Assembly (NCBI GenBank): GCA_030765065.1
Contig: CM060978.1
Span: 113,441,692 to 113,505,691, forward strand
Source: Deroplatys truncata
Lineage: Eukaryota > Arthropoda > Insecta > Mantodea > Mantidae
Length of the DNA: 64,000 bases
Direction of reading: 5' to 3'
This document shows positions 1 through 12,650 of this stretch, piece by piece. Every line of letters starts with the position of its first letter. Positions within the stretch are counted from its first letter, which is position 1. The notes under the pieces are model-generated. The model worked only from the letters and a program-made list of their open reading frames with translations. It ran no database searches and had not been told where the DNA came from. The position numbers were made by a program, and so were the translations under genes.

Positions 1-110
1 ATTTTTTATTTTTTAAGAAAATGGCTCTTACTATTTGGATTAAAATACCATATATAAAACATATTTATATAGCAAATAAAATGTATATCTTTAATTTTCA
101 GGGAATAGCC
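1..110 (-). repeat. Internal fragment of the Helentron-like ~0.9 kb family
   Basis: Matches the interior of the better-preserved copy at 4703-5577: the 'AATGGCTCT' stretch followed by 'GATTAAAATA' and 'AAATGTATATCT'. It is diverged and has no ends. Bases 111-711 downstream hold nothing I recognise. Confidence 0.6.
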
Positions 111-711
111 TATGTAGTCCTCTTCATTCGGAAGGAATTCTGTATAATCTTGTACACCTGGCAAACGTTAAGCGATAGAAGCAAACTACAGACGATTCCA
201 AATGTTTTCGGTGCCACATGTTTGTGGCCGTGGGGAGGAAAGCGGGCCGTCTTATCAAGAGGTTATGCCAGGTGCCTTAGCTCATACCTCCTCTACAAAG
301 TTAAGGGGATGTAATAGTGCTAAAGAAAATATAATTGCAACACATTTCCCTTAGACTTGGCTGTAAGAAGGTAATAACTTGAAAAACAACAATAACATTA
401 ATGCACAGCGACTTAAGCAGTATATATATATTTGGAATTAGAAGCATCGTATCATTGCATAATAAGCAAGTGTTAAAACAAAACGTTTGGTTTTCAATAT
501 TCACTACTTTCTATACCCAGTATCAACTAACATGGTCTTTATTTATCATATCTTTATAAAGTATGATTTTTTCGTGCACTTTACCTTAATTGTGACAACA
601 GTTTAGGCCAGAAATTATTTTAAGTTACAGTCTAAGTTACACTTTCCCTATTTGGTTGCACGCAAGATGCCATAACGACAAACAGCCGCTTATCTATTCC
701 ACACTCTTCTT

Positions 712-1153
712 TTTACTGTCTCTACTACTTACCTATAATAAGTAGGGAAAGTATTGTATTCCACCCAAAAATTAAATAACGTGATTCACCGGAAACATAC
801 GTTTTGAAACCCCCTGAATCCAAAGAGCGTACTTTTACTTACTCTACCATGCACTTACAATAAATAGAAGTAGTATTGTATTTCACCCAAAAATTCAATA
901 ACGAGATTCACTGGAAATACATGCTTTGAGACCCCTTGAATCCAAAGAAAGCATTTTTATTTTCCTTACTACGTAGTTACAGTAAGTAGATGAAGTATTG
1001 TATTCCACGCAAAAATTCAATGTAGTAATTTCACCAGAAAACACGAGACTCCCTGAATCCAAAGAATATATTTTTAGAAAAATGTCCAAGTGCGTATGTG
1101 TGTGTGTCTGTGTGTGTGTGTGTGTGTGTGAGTGTGTGTGTGTGAGTGTGTGT

Positions 1154-1195
<42 letters not shown>

Positions 1196-1345
1196 GTAAA
1201 CATTGTTCATTCTGAATGACTTTTGTATAATTGGTAAACTGTAAAAGATGGTCAAAACTTTACTACTCAAGAAATGCAGAACCCGTTTAAGCACACAGTT
1301 TGCCATGCATATTTTTATGAAATTAACTATTTCCCAGATATTTTT
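712..1345 (-). repeat. Degenerate Helentron-like copy with three tandem 3' ends and a (TG)n core
   Basis: Three successive versions of the family's 3' end occur at about 718-835, 836-960 and 961-1075. Each runs from a 'CTCTAC..' palindrome through 'AAGTATTGTATTCCACCCAAA', a CCGGAAA block and 'CCCTGAATCCAAAGA'. They lead into a (TG)n microsatellite at 1098-1194 and then into family interior to about 1345. Threonine-histidine frames here are translations of the microsatellite, not genes. Confidence 0.7.
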
Positions 1346-1699
1346 TGTTATTGGTTTGAATACCTTTGTTACTGGAAGTCGCTATTTGTTTTGTTTTTGT
1401 CGCGTTCATATAAACAGCATGGCATTTCAAAGCTTCGCTTTGTGACATGCTTTTTGAAAATGTGACTATCGCTTTATCTACGTATCCTACAAGGAAATGT
1501 GTAAATGTAAGCTTTTTTTCTTTTGGTATTTAATTAACTTTTTAACCGGATAGGCCATTCGAACGGTGAATAAACGAAATGGTCAAAATTATACTCAAAT
1601 GGGTCCGAGGTCCCTAGAGCTTAGAGTTAACATGACATTCATCTTCTCAGGATAAGAGGAAATACTGGGAAAAAAAAACTTTATTCAGGTAACTCACTC
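1346..1699. other. No recognisable feature
   Basis: AT-rich single-copy-looking sequence. The short open frames at 1248-1465 lack any family signature. Confidence 0.5.
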
Positions 1700-2010
1700 T
1701 AATCACAGATTCCGAGATCCGAACTAGGGACCTCTTGAATGTGAGGCGGACCCCTTACACCATAGAGATGGACTAAATGTGAGTTGAAAGCTTATCTGGA
1801 TTATCAAGAAATAGATAGAAAAATAAGATTTAGTCAAAATAGTTTGTAGAGCGCAATACATTAGATTTTCTTCTCGTGGAAATGTAAAGTTTACGGCCGA
1901 AAAAATCCAACGTCCTCCGCCGGATTTTAACACGCGAGCTCGGGAACTAGAGGCTAGCATGCTAACCACTACACGACGGAAGACGGTCACTGCATTATGC
2001 GAGCATACGC
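1700..2010 (-). repeat. Two tRNA-like (SINE head) fragments
   Basis: On the minus strand 'CCTAGTTCGGATC' at about 1715-1732 and 'CTAGTTCCCGAGCTCGCG' at about 1936-1953 resemble tRNA-derived SINE heads. The second is accompanied by 'GTGGTTAGCATGC' (box-A-like) and is related to the SINEs at 39834-40133 and 42680-42935. Both are diverged and lack visible target duplications. The 151-residue minus frame across them is the SINE read as protein. Confidence 0.5.
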
Positions 2011-2529
2011 AGAAGTAAATGTGACCTTTGAGACCATATCGGCTATAGGCAGGCATGATTAGTCGAGAAGACATTCCTTCCCCCTCTTCCTGTGCACCCT
2101 CTGCCGACCGGAAAACATTTGTAGCCTTCTGTACCATACAGGAAATGTAGATCTCTTTAAAACACACAATTTTTTTCAAATAAGTTTTTGTTTGTTTGTT
2201 TAAGCCGTTTCAACATTCAGTTGTTTCAGAAGATTGCATGGAAATAGGGAATTTTTGGACCAGCATATATAGTACAGTTTTAAAACATCTGACTATCGCT
2301 GTTTCCTTTATATATACAACGAAATGTGTAATGTAGCTATTTCTGCAAACATTTATTTAGATAAAATTCTGATATGATACATTCGCATGACTTTCTCTCT
2401 CCTGTATCTTTTATTAGTGCGATGCAAATTATTCTTAAACAAGCTTATTTTTCTATCTACATTTTAACCCAAATAAACCTTTGCAGAAATGACTAAATTA
2501 CAAATTTCGTCATTGATACAAAGAGAACA

Positions 2530-3258
2530 TGGACTGTCAAATGTTTAAGAACTGCACATTACATGCAGAGCAGAAGGAACATTTCGGTGTTTCATCTACA
2601 GTTATGAGATGGATATGAGTAAGTCTTGAGTGGCTTATATGAATCCTTGTTTCTATGATTTGATCTTGGCGTTTTATGGTATTGTAAGGAAAACGCTTAA
2701 TTTTGTTATTCCTAGCTATGTGAAGTTTACTGTCGGAAGAAGAAAGCCACTGAAGTTTCCAATTGTTGCGTAGAGTTCCCTCGGGGTGTGATGTTAAATC
2801 CAGGTGAGGAATTTTGGTGGAATAATCAACGGAGTTTTGAAGAAAAACTCTTTTAACCTTGGAATCCGCTAATTCATTTCCGGCGATGTCAACATGTGAT
2901 AGAATCCAGACGAGGACTACATGGTAGCCCTTAGCAAAAATAGACTGGAACAGGCCTTGAATATCATGAACTAGATGGTGGTGCGTCAATCGATCTAATA
3001 TTGGTTGAAGGGAGCTTTCGGAATCAGTAAAAGTGATAAAATTTGTTATCGGATGTCATAATATATCTCCCTAAGAGGCAGTAGTCCGCAGGAGAAGATC
3101 GAAAACTTGTCAGAGATGCGATGGGAAGCTATGCCGTCTGTGGTCACTGCATATCCACATCCGATCAGTTGTTAGCCATCTGTGTATAAGTGCTTGCTTT
3201 GCGCGTATTGAGAAGTCAGCTCTCGGAAAAGTTGAATATAAACAACATTGCTAGTGAC

Positions 3259-3308
<50 letters not shown>

Positions 3309-3950
3309 GGTATTTTGTCCCTCCATTGTGGACATCTAAACCTAGTTGATTCATTCAGTATTGGTGGCATCGTGAACCCGGTATCATTTAGGATAAGCTG
3401 GTATCTCCGTTGGAATGATGCATATTTGGGAAATGAGGTTGTGGATGATCTGTAACTGTGATCTGGATGCTATTTTAAGTGCATAATAGTAATGAGTTGT
3501 TTCCTCCTGAAGGCCAGAGATTGCTCGTCGGTTTCAATTCGGATGCTTGTAGTTGGGCTGCTTCTGAATGCTCCGAGGGCTATATGTAATGCTGATGATT
3601 GAATAGAGTCTAAGGTTTGTAGTAGAGACTGTTTAGCCGATGCGTAGATGATGGGGTCCGTAATCTAACGTTGAGCGTATGATGGCTCTATAGGAAGACA
3701 GGAAGACTTGGTAATCTGCCCCCCCCCAATTTTGAGCCGCTAAACATCTTCTGATTCAGTCTTCACGTAAGGATCGGATATGACACCATGTGAGGTTTTC
3801 GTCAAAGATCATTCCAAGCAATTTTCGAGTACTGGTGTTTTGGGATTGTTTGGTCATTCATGTTCACTATTAGAGAAGTTTGGATTTTGCCTTTAGAGAG
3901 GGTAATAGATCTGGATTTGGTTGCAGAGAATCTAACACCTTTATGCTTAT
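2530..3950 (-). pseudogene. Broken LINE ORF2 fragment: end of reverse transcriptase plus RNase H
   Basis: Read on the minus strand, fragments resemble the end of a non-LTR retrotransposon ORF2 (Jockey/I-type). A stretch near 3870-3780 recalls the conserved region after the RT palm. 'LYTDG' with '..GYAVTTDG..' at about 3190-3120 matches the start of an RNase H domain, and 'WILSHVDIAGNELADS' within 2537-2989 matches its C-terminal SHxGIxGNExAD motif. The frame is interrupted by stops and shifts and by an (AT)n tract at 3261-3304, so it is dead. The last segment (150 codons, 2537-2989) is the longest open piece. Clade assignment is by motif only. Confidence 0.7.
3261..3304. repeat. (AT)n microsatellite
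   Basis: About 22 uninterrupted AT units lying inside the LINE remnant. Confidence 0.95.
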
Positions 3951-4702
3951 CAAACTTCCCATAGAGAAAGAAGCCCGTTGTTTACAAAAAAAATAAGAAA
4001 CTACAAATTATGAGAAAATCCGAAAATGGCAGTATGATCGCAGAAAGTATGGACATTTACTTCGACTTATTTATTATTCTTATGTTAGCAATGTTTGAGC
4101 AACATAGGAACTTTTGTAGTCAATGCTATTATGTTGAATGCTTTTGTATTATTTTATATCTATACACAACAAATAATCGTATGAAGATGAAGAAGTGGTA
4201 TCTTGGTTTCATGCTGTTTTCATAGGTGAAATAGCTGTTTTAATTATTTATTTGACTGTACCATTACTCCATGATCACTGTCAGAGGAGGAGATCAACAA
4301 ATAATATCTGAACACGCTTTCCTTTGATATTTTGCGAGGCCGTAAAGGCCTAAGTAATTATTATTCTTATGTTGGCAATGTTCGACCTATTACGATTATC
4401 GCTGAGAAAGATATAGCTGGCCCTGCGAGCTTTTGTAGGCATAACAAAGTTAAATAACTAATAGTATGAAATGGAGCCGAATTTGCAACTCTAAGCCAGA
4501 AGGTAATTTTCGCCTTGTGTCAGAGGTTATCTGTGCCAAGTTTGGTCGAAATCGATGAAACGGTGTAGAAGCATATAAGGAACACACACGCGCACGCGCA
4601 CACACATACACACACACACACTCACACACACACTTTATTAAGATATCTATAAATCGCCGCTCAAGACGACCTAATTGTATTCAAAGAGTTCAATTTCTGT
4701 GC
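3951..4702. other. No gene; CA-rich patch
   Basis: AT-rich sequence with a CA/CGCA microsatellite at 4584-4635. The 'AAATCGATGAAACGGTGTAGAAGCA' neighbourhood vaguely recalls interiors of the Helentron-like family, but too weakly to call. Confidence 0.4.
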
Positions 4703-5577
4703 TTTTTACTTTCTCTACTACGTATAGTAAGTAGGGGAAGTATTGCATTCCACCCAAAAATTCGATACCGAGATTTCACCGGAAATACATGTTTTGAGAC
4801 CTCCTGAATCCAAAAAAAGCATTTTTGGAAACATGTCCGTGTGTGTGTCTGTGTGTGTGTGTGTGTGTCTGTGAACAGCATAACTCAAAAACGAACAGTC
4901 GGATAAACACCAAACTTGGTATTTAGGTTCAGTATCTTCCAGAGATGCGACACGAAGGTTTTCAAGAAAATCCCCCCACCCCAGACTATCCTTTACATGG
5001 AACATTTTTCGAAAATTTTAATTTTCTCAAAAATGGCTCTAACGATTTTGATTAAAATATCATATGTTTAAGATAATGTCATGAGAAATGAAATGTATAT
5101 CTCGAATTTTCTGGGAATGTCTCCAAAAGTATTCTTCATTGTGAACGACTTTTGCATAACTGGTAAACCATAAGAGATAGACAAAATTTTACTACACAAA
5201 AAATGTAGATCTCGTTAAAATACACAACTTATGTCATACACATTTCTTTTGTTGAGTGAACCGTTTTCGAGATATTGCTTGTTATTCCCTTAAATTTTCC
5301 AATACTTATACTTTTTCTCAAATTCGTTATTCATTTTTTTATGTCCTGGACTTGCAAAGAGAATGGAATGCGCCGCATAGCAACCAGCGTTAAAATATTT
5401 GACCATCGCTTAAAAGCTACCATATTCCCCTTGCATCTACAAGAAAATTAGCAATAAGATTGACATCTCGATATCTCGATTAACATAAAGCATATGGAGA
5501 ATAGGCGTTTGTAAAAATAGATTGTACAAGAGTAGAGAAAGTCATGTGAGTGTAACACATCAGATTTTTTTTTAATG
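4703..5577 (-). mobile_element. Helentron-like non-autonomous element, near-complete copy
   Basis: One end is TTTTTACTTTCTCTACTACG (4703 on); the other, reading inward on the minus strand, is ATCTGATGTGTTACACTCAC. Inside are a CA/TG microsatellite (4838-4870), a conserved interior and no coding capacity. The subterminal ACTTTCTCTACT motif occurs near both ends in inverted orientation, next to a short palindrome (ACTATACGTAGT). These are features of DINE-1/HINE-type Helentron derivatives. A TIR MITE is the alternative. Open frames here are shadows that recur in every copy. Confidence 0.65.
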
Positions 5578-5699
5578 TTCCATTTATATGCCGCCTTTAA
5601 AATCTAAGGTCATATCAGCGGCTTTGCCTTTGGGGCAATTGCTTATCAACAATGATGTTCAGTCGCTTACAGTGGTGTCATCTTTGGGCTAGTACGTGG

Positions 5700-5872
5700 A
5701 TTTCAAGCACACATTCGTTCACTCTCATTCATACTTACAGAGTATAGGGAGGATGGGAAATAATCCTGGCTAAACAAGAATTCCCATCCTCCAGTCGGGT
5801 AATCGAACCCAGAACCTCCGGATATGTAGGTTAGCATGCTAACCACCAGACCACAGAGGCAGTCCTGTGCGT
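5700..5872 (-). repeat. tRNA-derived SINE
   Basis: On the minus strand, a tRNA-like head has a box-A-like 'TGGTCTGGTGGTTAGCATGC' and a box-B-like 'GGTTCTGGGTTCGATTACC', followed by a body containing 'CCAGGATTATTTCCCATCC' and a tail toward 5700. No clear target duplication seen. Confidence 0.65.
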
Positions 5873-6036
5873 GTGTTTTATGGCGCAAATAATGCGGCAG
5901 CGTTGATAATATTTATTACCCAATATACGAGCATTTTGAGAAATAATACTAAAAATCATGAATTTTTGACAGGTTCTCCATAACAATACTTAATTTTATA
6001 AGATTTAAAATTTTCACGATGTATATCATTTATTAA

Positions 6037-6150
6037 AATCACCCGGGTTATCGGCCGCGTCACTGCTACAAAATTCGAGTTTTCGGCAATTGTACACTCA
6101 ATGGGCGAAAATTCGGATTTCATTTCGGTGACGCGGCAACCCGTGAATTT
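6037..6150. repeat. Short imperfect hairpin (MITE-like)
   Basis: Arms 'CACCCGGGTTATCGGCCGCG' (6039-) and 'GTGACGCGGCAACCCGTGAA' (ending about 6150) are inverted with a few mismatches around a ~65-nt loop. GC content is clearly above the surroundings. Confidence 0.55.
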
Positions 6151-7570
6151 GTTATAAAATACCCTTAATTTTCTACGGATTGCAACGCAATTTTAAATCC
6201 GTTGACAAAAAGAAATGTACTCAAACTCTTCAAAATAATCTTTTGAATATGCACGTGTAGTGGTTGGTGAGTATTAATGTCTGTTTACGGACGGACGCAT
6301 AGGCATCATGCTAAGAGGTGATCTGTGGTAGGTAATTAACCCATTTAAAAGCTGGGAGCTATTGTTCACCAGAGTAATTCTCTAAATCTGCAACTGTATT
6401 TTATTTGCTAAACGCCGGGGAACTGTTGTGAAATGCGTTTTTACATAAACATGAGTCATGGTCTAATTTAACATATGCGCAATCTTCGGCTTGTCTTTTT
6501 TTTATATTGCGTATTTTTTTGCTAGCATTTATACATCTGCTGTATTATGAGACAGTTGAATGCGATTGGATCTAGCAGTAGCTAACCGCAGTCTGCTTGA
6601 CCCAATAGGAATTCTTACCCACCTTAGCATATGGTGCCATGGAAGTGGTCATTAGGTCATCGATGCTGATGTAATGCTATCAGAACATTCAGCAAGTGCA
6701 AACAGCTTTAAAACGTTTTTCAGGCAGAACGTAGGGATGACGCATAACTCTATCTGTACTACAATTATCAATAATTTTGCGAGAAAAACAGGATTCCTTC
6801 TGGTAAATTTTAACTCGTAAACATTCCAGTTTCCTTCATTTAGTCAAGCCGGTTATTCACAGAGGTGTACTTCCAAAACAAGGTTTGACAGAGGTTTTAG
6901 TGATCCGAGGTTTCGAACGTTCAAACTGCTTGGAGAGGAATCGAAGCTTGGGATGTTATCCTCACCTTGCCCATTTTTGATAAAATATCGTGTTTTCAAA
7001 GTTGAGCGTATGGGTCATTTGGAAGACATTGAATATGAATTAATAATTCCGATCAAACAAGTAATCAATTGAATTCTTTCGAAAATACAAAGGTATTCAA
7101 TTCTGCAAAGGATAACCCCCTTCCCCTCCAAAAAAAAAAAAAAAGCGATTTAGTAGTCAGCAGACTTTACAAAGTACAGGTTTAAAATGCTGTTACTAAA
7201 AGCCCGGACAGACGTCCTAGACATTCGTATTAAAATGGTTTACGCATCCAGTATCTGTCCCTAAAAATTAGGGTGGAGAAAACTATAAAATTTCATTTTT
7301 ACAACGTTAATAACGCAATGATGGCAAGCACACTTTTTTATACTTTAGGAAAAGCAGAGTTCAAAAGCAAAAAATTGCATGTCATAATAGGTACTTCATA
7401 TTGTCAATAACGTTCATACCTGTTCGTGCTTTTCAAGTTTTTCTTTTCTTCTTTATCCAAACCTTTATAAATATTTTAAGTGGTTTTGTTGAGCTTTTGC
7501 GGCAGCAAAATCTTGTTTAATTTAATTTATACCTACATTGCTTGGTAATTAATAGCTTGCCACAATGAAA
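6151..7570. other. No recognisable feature
   Basis: AT-rich, no open frame or motif I can name. There is a poly-A run at 7129-7144. Confidence 0.5.
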
Positions 7571-7574
7571 GGAG

Positions 7575-7850
7575 AACGCGATTGGCTGGCCTCGTAGCTC
7601 AGCTGTGCGAGGGATTCAATTCCTGGTTAGGATGAGAACTTTTCTCTAGCCAAGATTATTTCTATCCTTCCCAGAGTCTGTAAGTAAGAACGAGAGTGCG
7701 AATGTGTATGTGATCTAATGTAAAAAAAAACAACAGAAGAAGAAACAGAAGAAAGAAATCCAATGACAACTGCATACGAGTCACCCTGCCGATCAATAGG
7801 TAATATGTTCCAAAGGTAAAAGGCCACCATATGACCCTGCAATTAAATGG
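7575..7850 (+). repeat. 5'-truncated tRNA-derived SINE
   Basis: Begins with a tRNA-like remnant ('CTCGTAGCTCAGCTGTGCGA', box-B-like 'GGGATTCAATTCCTGG') and continues into a body resembling the SINE at 5700-5872 read in sense ('CTAGCCAAGATTATTTC'). Confidence 0.5.
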
Positions 7851-7905
7851 AGTATAAATTGATCAACTAAAGAAAACTGAGATTGGAAACATTTTAAATA
7901 TGGGT

Positions 7906-9039
7906 TGTAGCGATATTTATACCTGATTACCCTTGCACAAAGAGGAATTCTCAAATAATTATAGTTTATAAATTATTAATGGTTAATTGACACGCAATTT
8001 GATAATTTTCTACACGTTTAAAGTAATTGGACTAAAAACACCAATCTAGAGCCCGTCAAAAATTGTAAATATGTTTTAAGTTTCATTAGTATTGTCCAAT
8101 ATATAAAGGCGTAACTGCGTAAGAAAAGCTGCAAGATTTAGGCGAAATAGAGTAAATGTTCAACTGTATTTTTCCGAGTGTGGGGCCATAAAAATCCAAC
8201 GTTTCTTTGTACTTCGAGGGGAAGAACCTAGTTTTAAGAGAAAGTAGGCGATGTAGACAACCGCCTTTTCTTACAGTTTAGGCTTCGAATTTTCAACCAG
8301 AGAGCCAATAAAGATACAGGATAGTTGTTAGAACCAATGAGAAGATAGAAAGACGTGGTTGCATGTACAGAAATTTGGAGGCTAGTAGCAAGTTGATATA
8401 TGTAAAAATAAGCGTGGATTTCACAGTCTGTCATAATTCTTCCGTTACATACACACGTAGTACTCAGATGCTGAAAGTTAGCAAGTTCCCAAATTAGTTA
8501 AAGTGCCGCACAAGTATGTAACCACTAAGTGATTGTTGTGGAATATTTATATAATGTGCTAACAGTATTCGTCGATTTAATTACATCCCAGTTTATAAGG
8601 ATTTAATATTCGTCAAATGACTACTTCGAGTTCGCACGAATCTAAAGAACGGTGATAGAACACCGAGATATTAAATAATAATTAGCCGGAGCAAACTTTA
8701 GTGGACCAAGAGATGATAATGGGAAGACAGTGTTAAAGAATTGCACGTGTTAGGCAAAACCAGAGAATCTTGCAGGATTTCTAGCAAAAAGACGCGCCGG
8801 AGTGAGAAAAGTGAAAACTGTTTCTTTCAAGACAATATCCTGGTAGCACTACTCCCGTATCCTACACTGACATAATCACAGTACGGAATTTCAGATCGAT
8901 TCGCCGACAGCTGAGACAGAGACAACGTGCTTCCTACCGACATCGGTGACATCGATTCCTGTAGACGACCCCCTACGACGTAGAGGAGACGACAACGGCG
9001 CAAGGTAAGAGGACTAGAACAACGACGGGAACCGCCTCA
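7906..9039 (+). repeat. 5' LTR
   Basis: Aligns with 12651-13724. It contains a short extra block (about 8966-8990) absent from the right copy. The end was chosen at the last CA before the two sequences diverge. Confidence 0.7.
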
Positions 9040-9043
9040 TACC

Positions 9044-10951
9044 TTGCGCTGGCCAACGTGGTGCTGGAAAAAAGTTCCAGTCCTACATCGCAGAGGACAC
9101 CTACGACGAGAAATACAACACAGGATCTTCATACGCACAAGAGGTACAAGGTTCGAACCCGGGACTACTAGAACTTCAGCGACAGTGACGGTAAATCATT
9201 ACCGCAACGAAAAGTTAGACAGTGTAAAATTTCCAAGTGTGCATGATCAAATGTTTTTGAGAAGTGGAAAATCTCTATCTGATCTAACAACAATGCAAGA
9301 CCAAAGAGATTGCATAATGGACACGACAGAACGTAACAGCTATCACGGTAACGACCTCCATTCTCCACAAAGGTCTCCCATTGGTGAACCAGTGTATCCT
9401 TCGAGGGTTGCCAGGGATTTATTTACTGTCCACGGACCTGTTTCTCCACCTCCAACGTTTGACTTTAACCTTTTGCTCGAGAGATTTAATGACACTCTGA
9501 AAACTAGGGGGAAACACCAAAAGTTTAAAAAAGAAGGTAAATGATTCTCTGAAAGGTTTAGAAAACAAAGTTAACGATACTCTAAAAGTTCAACCAGAGG
9601 AGAGTAACAAAAAGTTAGAAGAAAGTAACAAAAAATTAGAGGAAAGTAACAAAACTCTTGAACAGAAAATTAGTAATCAAAATAGAGAGATAGTTGAGAA
9701 AATTGACAGATTATCAAATGCAAGGGGAACCTGAAAAAAAATATTTTCTTATCAGGCTCAAGAATTCACGGAATTGTTAGCAAATGGTAATAAGGAGTTA
9801 CAACAGAGGATAGATAATGTAGTTTCTGAAATCGAGCAGATAGAAGAAACGTGTCAGAGCTGTAACAATGAAACTGAACAATGGGTCCTGGATGTGATTC
9901 ATGAAAACAAAGAAAATTTCATGCAACCACAGACATAGATAGGTAATGTTCTGTAGAGGGAAATATCCTCCATTAATAGGGAAGTTGAAAGGGTAAAAAC
10001 TCTGGCTTTATCTATAAGCATTCAGAATGCAAGCAGTCGCTTGGAAGGAGTAGAGAATAAATATGAAACTTTTGAGAAGGAAATTAATTTGTTAAAAGAA
10101 ACTGTCAGTAATGCAAATAACATTGTGAACAGTAATATCAATAACAATGATAGTAGTTCAGCCCAACAAGTCTCACAACCTTCCAACGCCACTGATAGCG
10201 CTAGCACTAATAGAGTGTGCACTGATATGTTAAATCCACAAGTTAGGTTAAGTGCATGCAATAACACCACCCGTAGTAGTTTTACCAATAATGACGGTAA
10301 CCATGTAAGTGCTGTATATAGTAATGATTGTGGCATGGCTCATTCTTTCTCTGGCGACAATCATCAATCCCTCTAAATGAAATAAGTACACCATTTTTCT
10401 ATGGTACAAAAGATGACTGTCCTCCGTCATTTATTCGTAAGCTGGGCGAATACTTCCTTAAACAAGTTCCGGAGACACTTAAAATGCCTTTAGCAAAGAA
10501 GCAGCTGCGAGGTGGGGCTTCAGAATGTGCTAGAATTGTATTTTATAGTCACATTATCTTACTTTCAAACAAGCTTTTCTTGCGGAATACTGGGGCGTAC
10601 ATCAGCAAAACCATCAGACAAGAGATTTTAACTGGAAAATATGACTCTTTCAACGGCTTGTCCATGCAGGATTACTTCCTGAGGATAGTCAATCAGAGTA
10701 GACTTAGAGAGCCCGAGATCTCGCCATGGGAGTTAATTCAAATTGTCATGGGTTACTTTCCTCCACAAACACGTAACTTCATTCGTGTGGCCGAATTTAG
10801 CACATACACCCAGTTCATCGAACTTCTAATTTCCCTCGAGGACTACCCTTCGAGACCGGAACCTGATCCCCAAACCACCAGAGATACCGCCAGGAACACA
10901 GAGATAGAGGCCCAGGTGGCATTTATTCAGGGCAGGAAGCTCATCACATAG
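9044..10951 (+). pseudogene. Gag-like polyprotein remnant of the LTR element
   Basis: Three pieces in order. An N-terminal basic/variable stretch (9044-9544) is followed by a lysine/glutamate-rich stretch (about 9545-10030, repeated 'EESNKKLEESNK'-type residues) that looks like a coiled coil but is broken by stops. An Asn/Ser-rich linker follows, then a capsid-like domain in 10328-10951. That domain opens with 'FYGTKDDCPPSFIRKLGEY', typical of insect retrotransposon Gag ('F.G......FL..L..Y'), and continues 'GKYDSFNGLSMQDYFLRIVN'. Around 10555-10600 the best family match moves to another frame and back, so a compensated frameshift pair is present. No zinc knuckle was seen. This is a decayed structural protein; function in this copy is unlikely. 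Confidence 0.65.
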
Positions 10952-12650
10952 TGACCATGTCATCAAGACCATCCACAGCGTTTCCCTGGAAACGACAGAA
11001 ACCGCCGGGCAAGAAACAGTACACCACCACCGCGAGAAGACAAAACAACCACACACATTTCTAAGGTGATCGAACGCCGGAAATTCAGTATGGTAATTCC
11101 AGAGGAGCCCGAACCGAGGACGTCAACATGACGGTAACCGAGGGGGGGGGGCGCAATACAATGGAGCAGTGGTGGCGAAAACGCGAGGCAGTCTCCTTTG
11201 CTAGCAGTCTATTCATTTATTTTCCATGTGCTGCTGAGTGGTGTGGTGCGTGTTGTCTATTTGATGACACGAGAGAGAAAGGCATTTTCGCCACCCTTGC
11301 AATAGAGAAACGGACCCCGATTCCAGAGAGCCGAAGAAACAGGTCAAAGCCAGGAATTTTATAGCCGACTTGGAACGGCTGGTACTCATCACCGCTGCGA
11401 TGAAAACGCTGCAAATACCATTCGTGTCACAAGATGTCATCGACGGAAAACTAAGTCAACAGCACCAAGGATTTTCATGAAGTTTCCCTGCTACGAATTG
11501 ATCCGACTATTAACCTGACCTTGGCAAAGCAATCACGACGATGTTAAATTGCAGAAACATGTGAAGACGAACAAGACCTTCGGACATCATATTATAAAAT
11601 TTCTCCCACCTTAAAAAGTACCGCCTCGTAAAAATCTTAAAAAGGACCACAACCTCTTAGTAGTAATTGCCCACCAGAGATCGAATAAAAATAGAGTAGG
11701 AAGATGCCAATACACCTCCATGTAATTATTTGTATTACATGATGGACAAACACAAATAATTAATTTAATCTATGTTTTTGTATGTGAACAATCTCAGATA
11801 ATTTTATCCTGTGCCAAAAAGTTAAAGGGATCTATATATGTGTATGTACCAAAAAGAAATCAGAATAACTGGTAAAAGCAAACCAGAAATTTAGGACTTC
11901 TAAAATACAACATTTAAATCATAAATATGTGCGTGTAACCGAGTAAAAAGGAAGATTACCTATGACTCTTGGAAAAAGAACTAAGTTCTCCTATCTAATA
12001 AACTTCCCATGTAAATGCAGTATTTAAAATGCCATGTTATATTTCTGTATAGACACCCCAGATTCAGAATGACAAAGTGATAGTTTGTTATGAAAACACT
12101 GAAGGTCAATAACCTGCTACTGGATTTTGCCAAAATGTACTAAGTAAAAAGGGATTGTAACCCACTTTAAAGGTAGCCAAAAGAAAAGAAAACATAGATC
12201 AGCAAACTAAGCGAACCAGTATACAATAGCCACCGCAAACACTCAGGGTGAACGTGATAAGCGCCTGAAAGTGCAACAGGGGTAGTCAAACTTCCGCAGA
12301 AAGTGAAACAAATGCTTTGTAAATATTTATGTAAATGATTTTATATTAACCTAGGCTAAGGTTGCTGTTATTGGTTTGCAAAATTCCCATGTAAATATTG
12401 TTATATTCACAGTACTTCAGCATACTTTGCAACAGTTACGTGTGTCACATCGATAACACTTGTGTAAATTTTATGTTAATTTGTATCCACCATATTTCAT
12501 AATCAGCTATGTATATATGTATGTTTAAACTATCTATCTATCTATTTTTTTTTTTTTTTTTGTAATCAGTCAATACATTTTAGGGCAGTATTTTGTAAAA
12601 AGAAAACCGTTTTGGGTGAATCTGATTTTCTTTTACAAAAGGGGGCTTTT
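10952..12650. other. Internal non-coding region of the LTR element
   Basis: No pol-type domain. A G-run sits at 11142-11150 and a (CTAT)n/poly-T tract at 12532-12562. The end carries the polypurine tract for the right LTR. Confidence 0.55.

Noticed and set aside
895..1306. Thr-His repeat proteins on the minus strand
   Set aside because: Read-through of the (TG)n microsatellite; the same happens at 17413-17729, 18299-18638, 19022-19272 and 22114-22343.
4560..5570. CRISPR array or bacterial features
   Set aside because: Repeats are microsatellites and dispersed transposons; intron signals and SINEs show a eukaryotic genome.
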